A stretch of 64,000 bases of DNA. Source: Eretmocerus hayati. Lineage: Eukaryota; Arthropoda; Insecta; Hymenoptera; Aphelinidae. Numbering within the stretch: the first letter of the stretch is position 1; each line of letters begins with the position of its first letter. Below are positions 1-13,063 of the stretch, one piece after another. A program made the position numbers and the translations under genes. The stretch is from assembly GCA_029851415.1 (NCBI GenBank), contig CM056743.1, positions 94,462,501 through 94,526,500 of the forward strand, in the 5' to 3' direction. Under the pieces are notes generated by a model. The model was not told the DNA's origin. It made no database searches and saw only the letters and a list, made by a program, of their open reading frames with translations.

Positions 1-872
1 CTTTTCTGCTATGCAAAATTAATCTTCAAATTACTACCTTTGATCGACAATTTAGAATTTTTCATTTGATCAACTACCGGTCATTTCGCTATTATCAAAT
101 CGAATTATTCGCACGCTCTATGAGTCTGACAACCGCGTCCCCTATTGAGTCTTACGTATTCTTCTTCGAATGCAAGTTCCAGTTGTCAAATCTGATTTGC
201 TTGGTATGATCAAGCAAAGGGGGCGGAATGTTGAAGTATCTCGAGCCTGCGAATATTCGAGGGAAATTCAGCAGTTGGAGCACGGTGCGATGACCCGCGA
301 TTTCTCCTCGATGTCACGCGAGTGACATCATTCAAATTTCATTGGCCGAATTGGCACCTGATGATCCTGTCATCCGCCCTGCTCTTCTCTGCGAGTCTCT
401 CTCGCAGCTCAAAATTCGTCAGTTAGCCACAGGTCGGCAAGCAGCGATCAGCTGTGCTGCTTGCGCGCATAATCATACCCGCGCCGGTGCCCGTCCTCGC
501 GACCGCGTACTCCCGATCCCTTCAATTCTCGCGCCGCGCCCACACCGCGTCTTATCTTTTTTTTCTCACAAGTGTCGCACACTTCATAAGAGAATATATT
601 CTCACTTTGTGTTCAGTATAACCAAACAGTGAGTCGTCATTTAGTGAACCCTTCCTGCACATCCCGATTCTAAAATCAGGGCTCCAAGGTACCATGAGAA
701 CACCTTGACCCTTTTCACAGTTACGCAGATGTCGTGATGGGTTAAAAGCTGATTGAGTATTATCCCAATTTCATGTTTTGTTCTAATTGGTATAATCAGA
801 ACATTCAATAACCTGGTACCACACATGTTTGCCATGCATCAGGCTTGCCTACTACAAGACTGTTTGTTTCAG
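1..872. other. Unassigned upstream flank with a GC-rich patch
   Basis: No gene is recognised here. Positions about 400-560 are clearly GC-richer than the surroundings, with repeated CGCG and GCGC, which could be a promoter or 5' untranslated region for the candidate exons that follow, but no TATA box or initiator is convincing. A small dyad, AAGTGT-CGC-ACACTT, lies near 571-585. Confidence 0.2.
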
Positions 873-1048
873 GACTCGTAAACAGGATTCAGATCTCCAG
901 CACCTGAAACAACACAGGAAGACTAGTAATTTGAAGCTAGATAAGATGAGTCCTAATAAAATGGTACTTTCTCAGCGAGTGCAAAGGGTAGTCCCATATT
1001 TGGACTTCACACTGAACAATTGCTTTGATACCACGGGGCAAGTTGGAG
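873..1048 (+). CDS. Candidate host-gene exon (unknown protein)
   Basis: An open frame runs between a pyrimidine-rich stretch ending in AG (871-872) and a GTTTGT donor at 1049. The exon is 176 nt. It begins with the last base of a codon and ends with the first base of a codon; that base joins in frame to the first two bases after the AG at 1121-1122, giving a glycine codon. The 74-bp intron this implies is a normal insect size. The encoded piece is basic and hydrophilic and I do not recognise it. It could be a real exon or chance; the in-frame junction with a second open exon is the main support. Confidence 0.4.
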
Positions 1049-1122
1049 GTTTGTAACTTTTCAAATCACATTTCCTAATCATAAAAATGACTTACACGTA
1101 GATTGACCATAAGTTTTTTCAG
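1049..1122 (+). other. Candidate 74-bp intron
   Basis: It starts with GTTTGT and ends with a T-rich tract followed by CAG at 1120-1122. Removing it keeps one reading frame open across both neighbouring candidate exons. Confidence 0.4.
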
Positions 1123-1409
1123 GTAACAATGACTGCCTCATTCTTGAAGAGAGGAATTATATCTCAACATCTGATGATCCTGGACGAAGTGGACTCCAGC
1201 AAGAGGATAGAGCATCCAAGAGCGAAGAAAGTAATTTGCCCGTTGATCAAAAGCCTTGTAAAAGCTCAGATATACAGAATCCCGTAGAATCAAGAGTGCA
1301 GAAGATCTTCGTTCAGAAATCAAGAGATAAAAAAGCCACCGGAAAGACCGAGCAGGTGGAGTCAACTGACAAGGAGGGGGTCAGACCTTCGGATCACGAT
1401 TTCGCCTGA
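1123..1409 (+). CDS. Candidate host-gene exon, cut short by a palindromic insertion
   Basis: The frame continues from the previous exon for 94 codons. It is hydrophilic, rich in Ser, Asp, Glu, Lys and Gln, and looks like a disordered region; no family is recognised. The last dozen codons lie inside the palindromic element that starts at 1372, where an in-frame TGA (1407-1409) ends the frame. A donor-like GTGAGTAAAAG sits at 1697 immediately beyond the far end of the palindrome, so the element may have landed at or next to the original exon/intron boundary. Confidence 0.4.
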
Positions 1410-1695
1410 AACTTTGGAAATAGTCTCCTTTTGGCACACGAAGAAAATATCCAAAACCGCACTCGCCAACGCTCAAGCGTTTTTGAGCTACAGGCTGAAA
1501 CATATGCATTACAGTATATCTATATATACCATTTTTTATGAATATGGGTATACTGTAATGCATGGATTGTGTGCTGTAGCTCAGAAACGCTTGAGCGTTG
1601 GCAAACGCGGTTTTGGATATCTTTCTTCTGTGACGGAAGAGGACTATTTCCAAAGTTTCAGGCAAATCCGTGATCCGAAGGCCAGACCCCCTCCT
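1372..1695. mobile_element. Palindromic MITE-like element (324 bp)
   Basis: The two halves are near-perfect inverted copies. The ends read GGAGGGGGTC (1373-1382) and GACCCCCTCC (1685-1694), and pairing continues through the TTCGGATCACG, CTTTGGAAATAGTC and TCCAAAACCGC blocks to a short AT-rich centre near 1530. No coding capacity is visible. I could not define a clear target duplication. Its superfamily is unknown to me; the long G-run terminus is distinctive. Confidence 0.75.
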
Positions 1696-2542
1696 CGTGA
1701 GTAAAAGCTGTTACTCACTCGCCAAAGAGAATTTGGTTTTTCAACAATCAATCGAAGACGTTTATGAGAGGACTTTTATTGAACGAGATATAACAAACAA
1801 TCAGAAATATGGGCAAGATCCGCATACGATTTCTCAAGGTTAAGAAGAAAAAGGTCGTAGTGGTTGCGGTCACGTTTTAAACGAAGTGAAGTAGAGAGGC
1901 TAGGTTCAAGAAGAAGTGAGAGTTTTCTTCGTTTTCCAACGTTCCAAAATTACTGTAGATAACAGTTCTCACGTTTGATTTTACAATTACTCGCTAGGGT
2001 CTACCGGACCGCAAGAAAACCACAGTATCCTGCTTGCTCCGTGCCTTCACCATTTATCGATTATCAGTAGGCGGTAGTGAATCTGTGTCCCCGGACATCT
2101 CGACAGTGACAGCCATGACACGACCTTCTTTGCGGCATCACTATCTGCGAAGCGGACCCACCGCGAATGAAGAAAAAACTATAAAAAAAATGAATTGAGA
2201 ATGGAATGAATATTCGTGCTTTTGAATTGAGAAGAGAATAGATCAAGTCTCATTCCATCTTTTACATTTCTCAACGTCAATAAGTAATCTATTTTAAAAT
2301 TCAATCAAGTTAGTGGTAAAACCGATCCGAACGGTAACACAAGCCACCTGAAGAGTAAAAGAGCCCTCTGAAGAATTCGTCTAATTTGGAGAGGAAATGG
2401 GCCTCTTCGCAGATATCTCCAGATGTATTGGATAATCGAGTGGAACAAATTCCAGGTATCACAAATTCCTCAAAGTGGTCTCTATCGTGATCAGTGTCAT
2501 GAGTTTTGATTCAATACTCTCCACTCCTTTCCGAATTGCAAG
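1696..2542. other. Unassigned, possibly intronic
   Basis: It begins with a donor-like GTGAGT and ends in a pyrimidine-rich stretch with CAAG before the next candidate exon, so it could be an intron. Nothing else is recognised. Confidence 0.25.
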
Positions 2543-2781
2543 ACACACCGAAAGCAAAAACAAGAAAGCCTGCGAGTGAAGTTCAACTTGAATTTGAGAC
2601 TCGTACAAGGAAACAGGAAGAATCTACAACTCAGCACGCCGAAATTCATGATTTGAAACTTGCTGTCGACAATCGACGATCAAACGATTGGAAAAACATG
2701 AAGAAAGTATCTGAGATGGAAATTGAAATTGAAAAATGGAAGTTATATGTCGAAGCTCGTGCCAATGAATGGAACTTCTGA
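2543..2781 (+). CDS. Candidate terminal exon, coiled-coil-like
   Basis: An open frame of about 80 codons follows a pyrimidine-rich acceptor (CTTTCCGAATTGCAAG) and ends in TGA at 2779-2781. The product is strongly charged, with many Glu, Lys, Arg and few hydrophobics, in a pattern that could form a helix or coiled coil over its last 50 residues. I do not recognise it. It may be the end of the gene whose exons lie at 873-1409, but that link is inference. Confidence 0.35.
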
Positions 2782-5700
2782 AGTTCCAGTATTGACAGGA
2801 TAAAATCTCTGAAAATACAGAGGCTGGCGTCCCTTCAAATCATGATTGCATTGAATAGTATATCCTTCCTCATTCTATCTGACATCGTATCTCCATTTAT
2901 TGGATCAACATTCCAGTTTGCAATCAAGCAAGATGCCAATGGTTCACGTTCTTTTGATCTGAACGTTTAGTAGCAAATCGGGCTCAATTTCTTTTTGTTT
3001 TACTGTTCTGGTGTGATACAGTGAATAACTCGACTAAGTAAGTGAGATAAGTAGATTCGATTGTAAATGATTCCCTAAAATTGAATCTAGTAAATTTGTG
3101 TTGCTTTGTCTACTGTCATCAAATCTACTCAGAGTATTGTTGCATTATAATGAAAGAATTGAGATCGTTCTGATTGTTTTGTAGCCTGTATTATTGATTA
3201 TCTTTGAATATTATTTAATTCAACGGTGGCTTACCGACATACTTATATATTTTGAAGGTGCCTTGTGCTCATACACTTTCGCATTTTATGTAAACTCACA
3301 AAACTGGCAAGAGCCTTTTTGGGCTACAAGATATTTTAAGTTCTCCGTTGATGACGGTATTGGAGATTTTCCTCAATATAGTGAGGTTCCCTTGGATGCC
3401 AGATGCGCCTATAGTGCATTTGAGCCTTAGAGTAGGATGCAGGACTTGATTACTTCATTAACGTTCCCTTCCTGTATATGTACCCCCTACTGAGAAACCG
3501 CCCAGGACAAGCCCGGCTTGCTGCATCTGCAGCAACAGTCATGTAGCATCTCTCGCCGAGTTTAGACGGGAGCTCCGCAATGTCTCCCTTTGTCACTTAT
3601 TTGTCATTAGATATCCATCATATACAATACTGGTCGTTGAGTTATTACATCTCAACCTTTCAATAGCTGATTCGGGACAAAAGCTCGGCTGAACAGTGCG
3701 TATATCTCATAAATTTGGATACGCACATTTCACTGATGTATTATAGATTGTCTTTCTCTGGTGAGGATACAGTGCCAAATGTGACTCACTACGAATTTTG
3801 GTTTTTGCATGTATGTTGGACGATTCCGAGAAAGATTGTTGTCTAAATCATCTTTACTTTATTGCTAAGAGCAGATGAGAAGGAATTATATCAGACATTG
3901 ATGAAGTGTCTGTTTTCTCATGCCTAGAAAACCTAAAAGTTCGCTATGTATGATACGAGTTCCAAGTTTGGACTCGATGACAGAAATGTGAAATGGAAGT
4001 GTTCGCGTTATTACTGCATGTCAAGTTGGAATTTACTATGAGAATAGATTAATGTTCTGCAAAACTGGACTCTATTTTGACAGTGAAATTATTACTCCCT
4101 CTCACATGCTTTTTGAACCAAACCTGCTGAAAACTTTCAGATACTATCTTCCCCTAAACTCATCAATATGCAATCGATGAATCAATTCCATCCACAAATA
4201 TATAATGAGGTTGACAGTGGTCTATCCCTACACTGCGCATCCCTACACCGAATTTCTCTGACACAATTAATCCACACAATTTTTTAAACACGAATAAATT
4301 CTATTGGTAAACGAATTCTATTCTATCCTATTACATTCTAAATAACACGAGTGATTAGTTCAACACTAGGGATCAATGTGTGCGAAAAATTATGCAAAAC
4401 TAGCGTTTTTTGGGTGCAGATGATTCAACACAGTTGTGAACGTGATTTTGTCCTGAATATGAGGACCTGTGCATTATTTTCATCACGGGTGTGCCGAACA
4501 GAAATATTAAAAATTTTATGAATGGATATTCTTCCTATCACGAATTTTTCCCAAGTGTTCTAAAGGACGTAGGATTCTGCACGGTGCAGAATGGAAGTGT
4601 ATCGAATCCGATAGCTAACAAAAATGGATATCTGTGGAGAACTCTGTGTTAAATCATTGTGTTGAATGGAATCAAACGTATGACTTCGTGTTGAAGTGGT
4701 GGCTCTAGACTCACGATAGGCCTGAGTTGGAAATCTGAGTTCTCAACATTGTGCTGAATCGAAATATTTAATAATATTTCTTGAAATGATTGTGAGTGGG
4801 TGCCAAATGGCGGGATCGAAGTTCGGACTGATTAATTGTATCAGCTTGTGTTGAACTGAAAGCTGTAAGAATATTAGGTGTCGAACCTAGACACACGAAA
4901 TTTGTGATCGAATAGCATGTGCCAAACGTGATGTCTAATGGAATACAGGCTCAATTACGTGTGCCCAATACTTCAGTTGCATTGGTGCATTTTTTGTATT
5001 TTCCTCTTTCTCGGGGGTCTCATATCTAGTACCTATGCTTGGATAGTGGCTGATCAACAAGATATGGTTGCAAGAGAGATCGAGAGAAAGCTCCCTCGGC
5101 TTAACCTTTTCCTGAGTGTAGAAGGTAAAGTTTAGGTTTTGGTTTACCATTCAATGGAGCCACTTCGTAATTACGTCCTTGACTGATCTACGAAAGATTC
5201 TCTGCTCATAGATAGCGCGCCGAGGCACTCTTGCAAGTCCCACAGAGCTCAGTCCGTGCATGCAAGATTTTGTTATAGGCAAATTGAACGAGAGTTTGGT
5301 TGGAAGACCGAATGCCAAATTGATCGAATGGCGTGTCATATTCTCACGAATTTTTGTGGATAAAGAATGCGAAAACTGTCCCACCGGTACTCTGACCTGG
5401 GCCTCGATCCAACATAGCATAGCTGTGAGGAGCGTCTCCTTTGTTACACAGATATCCCCGCCACGGTTGCGTTGATTGAGGAGAGCGGGGTGGGGAGGGC
5501 GTATTCACTACGCTGCAGGATAGCGTGCGACACTCAGAAAAAATTGTAGGCCTCAACAGTTACATTAAGTTGTTTGGCGACTTTGAGATGAATAAAGTGA
5601 AGAATTGAGCTGCTACAATCGAAAAATTGAGCTGCTACTCCTCCTCTATTCAACGGAGTGACTCCTGAAAATTGGAGCGATTTGATGTTTTGAGAAACTC

Positions 5701-5964
5701 ATCTCCAAAGAGCCGAAGAAAGACCTCACACCAGAAACAAGAAATGTGCGATGAACTTCATAGCAGAAAAAGTGTATTGCAATTGATTGTACATCCCAGG
5801 GTTCGTAACTCAACTGAACCGAACTAAATTATTTAAGAGGATGCCGGAGATCGACCCGAAGACTTCTGCTAGGGTACCAACTTTTTCGTAGGTTTCAACT
5901 CACGCTCTCAATTTTCACCCAATCGATCTGAAATTTTTGCAGGAGGTAGAGAATATTCGTAAAA
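2782..5964. other. Unassigned AT-rich DNA
   Basis: No gene is supported. Between about 4,400 and 4,930 the phrase GTGTTGAAT and close variants recur at irregular spacing, perhaps a heavily decayed repeat. Several short open frames here overlap on both strands and have no recognisable content. Confidence 0.3.
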
Positions 5965-6115
5965 ATGGTGCTCTGGTCCAATCTGTACGCTAATCTATCG
6001 CCCCGAGTCAAAAACCTTGCGGGAAGGCGAATGTTCAAAGAGGTTAGGTGGCTATTCTATCCAAATATTGAGCTTTTCGATAGTTGAATCATAACAATTG
6101 GACCAGAGCACCATT
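5965..6115. repeat. Short inverted repeat (18-bp perfect arms)
   Basis: ATGGTGCTCTGGTCCAAT at 5,965-5,982 is repeated exactly in inverted orientation at 6,098-6,115, with 115 bp between. Flanking similarity fades quickly, so this may be a small MITE remnant or a short inverted duplication. Confidence 0.6.
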
Positions 6116-6548
6116 CTCACCAATTCTACGCATCGAATGAATCATCCCCGCACGTAATCGATGCTAAAATCAAAAAGTTATTTGAAACCTACGATTTCGG
6201 TACCAAAACTGCAAATTTGTAAACGAACAGCTGCAGACACGAAATCGCGCGAGTTAGATTGAAGCGGATCTCCATCCAGTAGGCAGCGCTTCTGTAGATA
6301 GTTCCGACTTTTGTATTCTGATAACCCGCCGTCTGCCGCGGGCGTGTCTGCTGACGGTGTGGTCTATAATGTCATGTTTGTTTACGTAAATCTGCATTAT
6401 GGGGTGTAAACGAATGACTCTTTTCCGCGGTTGCCTGATAGCACCAACTTTCTCAGGCCTGGCAGCTTTTTTTGTTACAGTACGGATTCTTTGGGGCCAG
6501 CCGTCGAGTGCGCGAGGTGTTCCGCGACCCGCGACTCTAATTCTACAG

Positions 6549-6740
6549 AAATATCCGTGGCAAACCCCAACTTGTCATCCGCCTCCTGGTGTTGTGTGTT
6601 TATGATCCGGATGTGTCAGTGGATGCAGCGTTTCATCAAGAACCTGACACATCTTTGCCAAGGCGTATCATCTCACGGAACGCAAATCATGTGCATCTGA
6701 AAAGCGTCTGCTCGGGCGAGCACAATTCAATGTTTCGATC
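6549..6740 (+). CDS. Candidate exon with strong GTAAGT donor
   Basis: One frame is open for about 64 codons between a weak acceptor (TTCTACAG, 6,541-6,548) and a consensus donor GTAAGTAATT at 6,741. The predicted peptide is mixed and unrecognised. Two other frames are also open over part of this stretch, so support is limited to the good donor and the GC-rich, codon-like character relative to the AT-rich surroundings. Confidence 0.25.
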
Positions 6741-8234
6741 GTAAGTAATTTTGGGAATTTTCAATTCAATTCGATGAAATTTGGTCCTAGCATCTGCGCT
6801 AGACCTTTTTCTACAATATAAATGCCTTAGGAAAACCGAGAGAACCATACTCACCACGTAGAGTATGTTGCAACATGGTACTGTTTATCATATATTAGCA
6901 CGGGGCTACTATTTACGAATATCATTTTCTGATCAGTCTCATGAAATTGGGGCAGACTAGTTAACAAACTGGACTTGAAAGATTATAAAAAATCTGATCA
7001 TTCTCATGGACTAACTCTCAAGTTGGTAGCTCATCAATTTGGTAAAATTTCATGATTGCAGGTATTGCGGTTTCATGAGAACGGTGACTGGGTTGGACTA
7101 CGAACCTGGTATTAGGGTTTACTGACAAAATCTCACTATCTCTCTTGATTTGTCCTGGCTTCTACAACTATGTACGGTCTCAATACCTTTCGATAGCACT
7201 ATTTGGTCTAAAATGAGACAGGTATGTGATCCAAACCACTACCTAGGCTGACTAAAATTTCAAATTATGAAAGGGCCTCTCTCGGGTTTTGGTTGTAGTG
7301 GGTTGATTGTCTGCCCTGGAATGCTTCTAATTGTGTTTGCATATTTTCTAGGTGTGTCAAACTAGATGAGGACTACTGATGGGGTATGTTTACCTGCTGA
7401 AGACCACTTCTAGGGATGTATCAGCAAGGTCCGTCATGGGACCAATCACACAAAAACACCAGGTAAGAACTTTTATCTTTTACCGTGAAAGACTTGGAAT
7501 TGATAATGATTAATAATAATAGAAAAACCTTCTCTTTTTAGGATGAAACAACTCAACTTTCCATATTTTACAGGTTGTGGTTTTTCCATTTTATGACAAG
7601 GACTGCAAAAGAATAGGATTCTAATTCTTTTGATTTTTACAGGGCTTGAGGAACTTTTGGCCAAGGGACTTATGATCAACTGAATACAAAAAACTGATGA
7701 ACTGAGATGATCAAAAGGAAATCAAACAGCAATGAAGCAGTCTCCTCCAGCCATGTCTAATCCTGGATTTTTTCAGCGTATGGCAGTCATCGTAGAAAAT
7801 CATTCTATTCTAAAATGTGTGAGGTTTTCATCTCACTCAGTTAAGTTTGAATGGCTGAATGAATTATTTATTACCTTTTTCATGAACTAATACAATCTTT
7901 CTCCTCCAGACAATGGACATCAAAAAATGAAACAAATTCTATAAAACAGAATTAATCAAATGCACAACTTGGGAGGAGTAATACTGTGGGTTATTCTTAC
8001 ACAACTTTCAGTATCAAGTTTGTCATCATTTTCTAATGATGAAACAATCTCTCAAGATAGATCTATGTTCAGAAATACAGTCAATTCTCGGACCAGGTAT
8101 GCCCTGCTGCAAAAGTTCGATTGGATTCGATTGAAATACATCCAATCGTTCTGAATCTAGAATCTTATGATGAATTTGAAACATGACTTTCAGGATTGAG
8201 GAAGATTGGAGTTCAATAACGATCAATGATCTTG
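6741..8234. other. Unassigned AT-rich DNA
   Basis: No gene, RNA or repeat can be supported in this stretch. Confidence 0.3.
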
Positions 8235-8870
8235 ATCATGATTCGAACAGTATAGACCAATCTTCACCAATGCAGACTTTTCTCATTGGAAGTGAGATTG
8301 CCAATCAATCTCAATACTTACTGCCAGTATTCGGAAGTCGTTGTTCTATCTGTATTAATGCTGATTCCCTTGACAGGATATCGCGATTCCAATCTGTGTC
8401 AATGCCATAAAAAAGCATTGACATGCTATGGGTCCTATATACTTCAATCGATTTCAACACTGTTTTTCAGTAATGGAAACATCGAGATCTCAATCCGCCT
8501 CAATCGACCTCAATCCTGACTGGGAGCATTGGAGACCTTAAATCCTATTTATCTGAATCGATTTGAATGACGGATATCATTATTGGAATTCCGAAATCCT
8601 ATCTGCCTCAATCGATTCCAATACTGTTTTCCAGTATTGGAAACATCGGGATCTCAATCCGCCTCAATCGACCTCAATACTGAGTGGAAGTATTGGAGTC
8701 TTCATATCCTATTTATCTGAATCGATTTGAATGCTGGATATTAATTTTGGAGATTCGAGATCCTATCTGCCTCAATCGATTCCAATACTGATTTTCAGTA
8801 TTGGAAACATCGAGAACTCAATCCGCCTCAATCGACCTCAATACTGACTTTCAGTCATTATTACAAATCG
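8235..8870. repeat. Satellite 1, block 1 (about 165-bp unit, 55-bp subunits)
   Basis: Degenerate tandem copies of a subunit of about 55 bp, each containing AATCGAT followed after about 3 nt by a dyad of the form CAATACTG-N5-CAGTATTG. Three subunit variants alternate to make a unit of about 165 bp. This first block is the most diverged at its left edge. Confidence 0.75.
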
Positions 8871-9115
8871 ACGTCTCACATATAGATCACTCACATTACA
8901 GCTAAGGTTTCAATACAATCCAATACTTATTTTAATCATGATCACATCAACATATCATCGCATTACATAACTAAACGCTATTTGGAGGATCTGTCACTCA
9001 TCAGTCTTATATAGAAACAGGAGAGATGGTTCGCCGCTTGCGAGAAATCAATCCCATGATATTTGGATGCAAACTGAGATGGTCGACGAAACGCCGCCTA
9101 GCGTCAGCCACTCGA
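8871..9115. other. Non-satellite interruption inside satellite 1
   Basis: About 245 bp lacking the dyads and the AATCGAT boxes, with satellite resuming on the right at GGCCTCAATCGATTCC. It is presumably a small insertion, but no terminal inverted repeat or target duplication is evident. Confidence 0.4.
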
Positions 9116-11350
9116 ATTCTATCGGCCTCAATCGATTCCAATACTAACTTCCAAGAATGGGAAGTTCAATAACTCACACTACGTCAATCGGTCCCAATAC
9201 TGACTATGAGCATTGACGAGTTTGTCTATCGTCCTTAATCGATTTGAATGCTCAATACCAGTATTGAGGACTTGAAATCCTATCTGCCCAATCGAATCCA
9301 GTACTGTTTTCAAGTATTGGGAACATCGAGATCTCAACCCACTTCAATCGATCTCAATACTGACTGTGAGTATTCTAGCCCGTATATCCTAAAAACCTGA
9401 ATCGATTTGAGTACTGTCTCTCAGTATTGGGTAGATCGCTATCTCAATCCACTTCAATCAATCTCAATACTGAAAGTAAGCATTAGAAACCTTATATCCT
9501 ATCTACTTGAATCAATTTGAATGCTGAAGATCAGTATTGGGGAATTGGAATCCTATTTGCCCTAATCGATCGCAGTACTGTCTTTCAGTATTGGTTACAT
9601 CGAGATCTTAATCAGCTTCAATCGATCTGAATACTGATTCTCAGCATCGGACACCTTATGAGCTATTTACCTGAATCGGAATGAATGCTGGATATCAGTA
9701 TTGAAGACTTGAACTCCTACCTGCCCCAATCGATCGCAGAACTGTTTTCCAGTATTCGGAACATCGGGTTCTCGATCCGCTTCAATCGATCTCAATACTG
9801 CTTTTCAGCATTGGAGATCTTATATCCTATCTACTTGAATCGATTTGCATGCTGGATATCAGTATTGAGGACTTGAAATCCTATATGCCCGAATCGATTC
9901 CAGAATTATCTTTCAGTATTGGAAACATCGGGATCACAATACGCTTCAATCGATCTCAATACTGATGTTCAGCATTGCAGACCTCATATGATCTTTACCT
10001 GAATCGGATTGAATGCTGAATATCAGTATTAAGGACTCGAAATCCTATCTGCCCCAATCGATTTCAGTACTGTATTTCAGTAATGGAAACATCGGGTTCT
10101 CAATCCGCTTCAATCGATCTCAATACTGATTTTCAGCATTGCAGATCTTATATCCTATCTACTTGAATCGGATTGAATGCTAAATATCAGTATTGAGGAC
10201 ATGAAATCCTATCTGCCCCAATCGATTTGAGTACTGTCTCTCAGTATTGGGTAGATCGCTATCTAAATCCACTTCAATCGATCTTAATACTGGAAGTAAG
10301 CATTAGAAACCCTATATCCTATGTAGATGAATCAATTTGAATGCTGGATATGAGTATTGAGGACTTCAAATCCCATCTGCCCAATCGATTCGAGAACTGT
10401 TTTTCAGTATTGGAAACACTGAGATCTCAATCCGCTCGAATCGATCTCAATTCCGACTTTCAGCATTGCAGACCTCATATCATATTCACCTGAATCGAAT
10501 TGAATGCTGAATATCAGTATTGAGGACTTGCCATCCTATTTGCCCCAATCGATTCCAGTACTGTTTTTCAGTATTGGAAACACTGAGATCTCAATCCGCT
10601 TCAATCGATCTCAATACTGATTTTCAGCATTGCAGATCTTATATCCTATCTACTTGAATCGATTTGAATGCTGGATATCAGTATTGAGGACTTGCCATAC
10701 TATTTGCCCCAATCGATTCCAGTACTGTATTTCAGTACTGGAAACATCGGGTTCTCAGTACGCTCCAATCGATCTCAACACTGATGTTCAGCATTGCAGA
10801 CCTTATATGATTTTTACCTGAATCGAATTGAATGCTAAATATCAGTATTGAGGACTTGAAATCCTAGCTGCCCAATCGATTTGAGTACTGTTTTCCAGTA
10901 TTGGGAACATCGAGATCTTAACCCAATTTAATCGATCTCAATACTGACTGTAAGTATTGGAGCCCTTATATCCCAATAACCTGAATCGATTCGAGTACTG
11001 TCTCTCAGTATTGGGTAGATTGCTATCTCCACCCACTTCAATCGATCTCAATAATGAATGTAAGCATAAGTGACCTCATTATATCCTATCTACTTGTATC
11101 GCTTTAATGTTGAAAATCAGTATTGGAGAATTGAGATCCTATCTGCTCCAACTCATTCCAATACTGTTTTCAAGTATTGGAAACACTGAGATCTCAATCC
11201 GCTCGAATCGATCTCAATTCCGACTTTCAGCATTGCAGACCTCATATCATATTCACCTGAATCGAATTGAATGCTGAATATCAGTATTGAGGACTTGGAA
11301 TCCCATCTGCCCTAATCGATTCCAGTTCTGTATTTCAGTATTGGGAATAT
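9116..11350. repeat. Satellite 1, block 2 (best-preserved tandem array)
   Basis: Anchoring on CAATCGATCT, copies begin near 9,782, 9,947, 10,111 and 10,274, giving a period of 163-165 bp. Inside each unit three subunits can be told apart by their dyads: CAATACTG...CAGCATTG, GAATGCTG...CAGTATTG and CAGTACTG...CAGTATTG. All share an 8-bp arm, about 5-nt loop geometry and the same spacing to AATCGAT. Open frames crossing this block arise from the repeat and are not genes. Confidence 0.9.
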
Positions 11351-12841
11351 CAGGTGCAGCGCTCAACTTTTAGGAGTGATTTTAAAATAGTAGATTTATC
11401 GCGACTCTAGAAGTATAATTTAAAGTTGTGATTCATAATTCAGTTTCAAATTTAGTTTTTGTTGTATTTTTCCATTTTCTGTACCTGAAAGAAAATGAAT
11501 AGTATCAATTCTGAGCTAACAGATTTCCAAGTTCAATATAGAATATACTAAAAGACCTTACCGGTAAATTGATGAGCAAACCATACCAAAATATGATGAT
11601 ATCGATCCATCGATGCAATCCATCCATTGATGAAACTCAAACAATTATTGGATGCAAAAGCAGGAGGCTGGACATCTTATCAGGTAATCAAGTTGCTAAA
11701 TCTGGACATCTAGCACCAGGTAATATCAGGAACATGAAACAAATACAAGAATTAGTATCTGAATGTATATTTGATTTTATTAGTAAGAAAAGAAATGTTA
11801 ATAATAGAAAAGAGTCATGCGAAAACCATTCATTCAGTTTCATTCATTCAGATCTTATTCTCAATGGTCTGTCAGTACATATTTCTGCACATATAATCTC
11901 ACAGCCATCAGCTGATAATATTTCACACTAACTCAACATTGATGGTTGAATCAGTCAATATAAAAACAGTCCAATAGGAATTTACATTTAAAGTTCAGAG
12001 ATGGTCAAGATTCCATACCTAATTTTCCTTGGCAATCCCAGAATCCCAATTATCCTGAGAGAATGATGTTTATTCTGCACCTTGGCTCCCATCTGATGAT
12101 GGTGATGGTTCAACGCAGCTCAACTGATGCCTCTGGCCCATAACGTGGGCCATCCTTCCCAGTTGACGCACCAAGTTTTCCTATAAAAACACATAAAGAA
12201 TTAGTTGTCTGACATCAGCAATGCATTAACTATTAGTATTCAACCTATATAACATCAACATCATGCAAAAACAATAATTTATTCATTAGTTATAAAAATC
12301 ACCCATCAACATCTATCACCAAAACACTAATATTCTTCATTACATCATACCATGAGTACTAACACCCATGATATGCTTATACATGCTCTTAGAATTATGT
12401 TTCAGGTGTACTTACCCATTGCTGCTATTTATTCGTCATTATTTTGCAATACTTACAATACACAGCTGATTGTTGAAAGTAAACAAACACCTGTCATAAC
12501 CACAATCCACATGACTGATGAACTGGAAATCTTGATGTCGTCTGCTGTATATTGCTATCTCTTGATTGGCCAAACTAATTGATCATACTGCGCATGCCCA
12601 AGGGCGCCAAGTTCAGATCTATGGGACTTTCTTATGGAGATTTTCTTTGGGAATATTATTGAAATATTGTGGATACGACTCAGATATGTTGCAGCCTAAA
12701 GGAAGAAGTCATGATATTAATGTCATCAACATTGGATTATGGAAATCCTAACTATTAGCAAAAGTATCAAATTATCAATTTAAATCAACCGCCAAACTCA
12801 CATCTTGTATACCGGGTAATTGATATGTCGCCGATAGATGG

Positions 12842-12905
12842 CTACCCAGAATACATTAATGTAAGATATACATCTATTTCAATGATCACCGGCTTTCTGG
12901 GTAGC
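12842..12905. repeat. Inverted repeat GCTACCCAGAA / TTCTGGGTAGC
   Basis: Two 11-bp inverted arms separated by roughly 40 bp of AT-rich DNA, inside the 2.1-kb insertion. A stem-loop is possible; function unknown. Confidence 0.5.
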
Positions 12906-12984
12906 AATCGTCACTCAACTCAGTCTCCAGGGTGAGCCCAGTTACCATCGCAATTAACATTGCAGATACACTGTCATTTTGGCA

Positions 12985-13063
12985 TCGGAACACTGCTATA
13001 ATGCAGCTGCCACGCGAAAGGCCCACTTGTACACCGGAACACTGCTATAATGTAGCTGCCACG
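12985..13063. repeat. Two tandem copies of a 30-bp motif, 49-bp period
   Basis: CGGAACACTGCTATAATG followed by C or T and AGCTGCCACG occurs at about 12,986 and again at about 13,035 with one internal mismatch. It lies in the right half of the 2.1-kb insertion and may be a duplicated regulatory or terminal motif. Confidence 0.65.

Noticed and set aside
8286..10821. Short open frames in satellite 1
   Set aside because: They are repeated at the satellite period and are explained by the repeat sequence.
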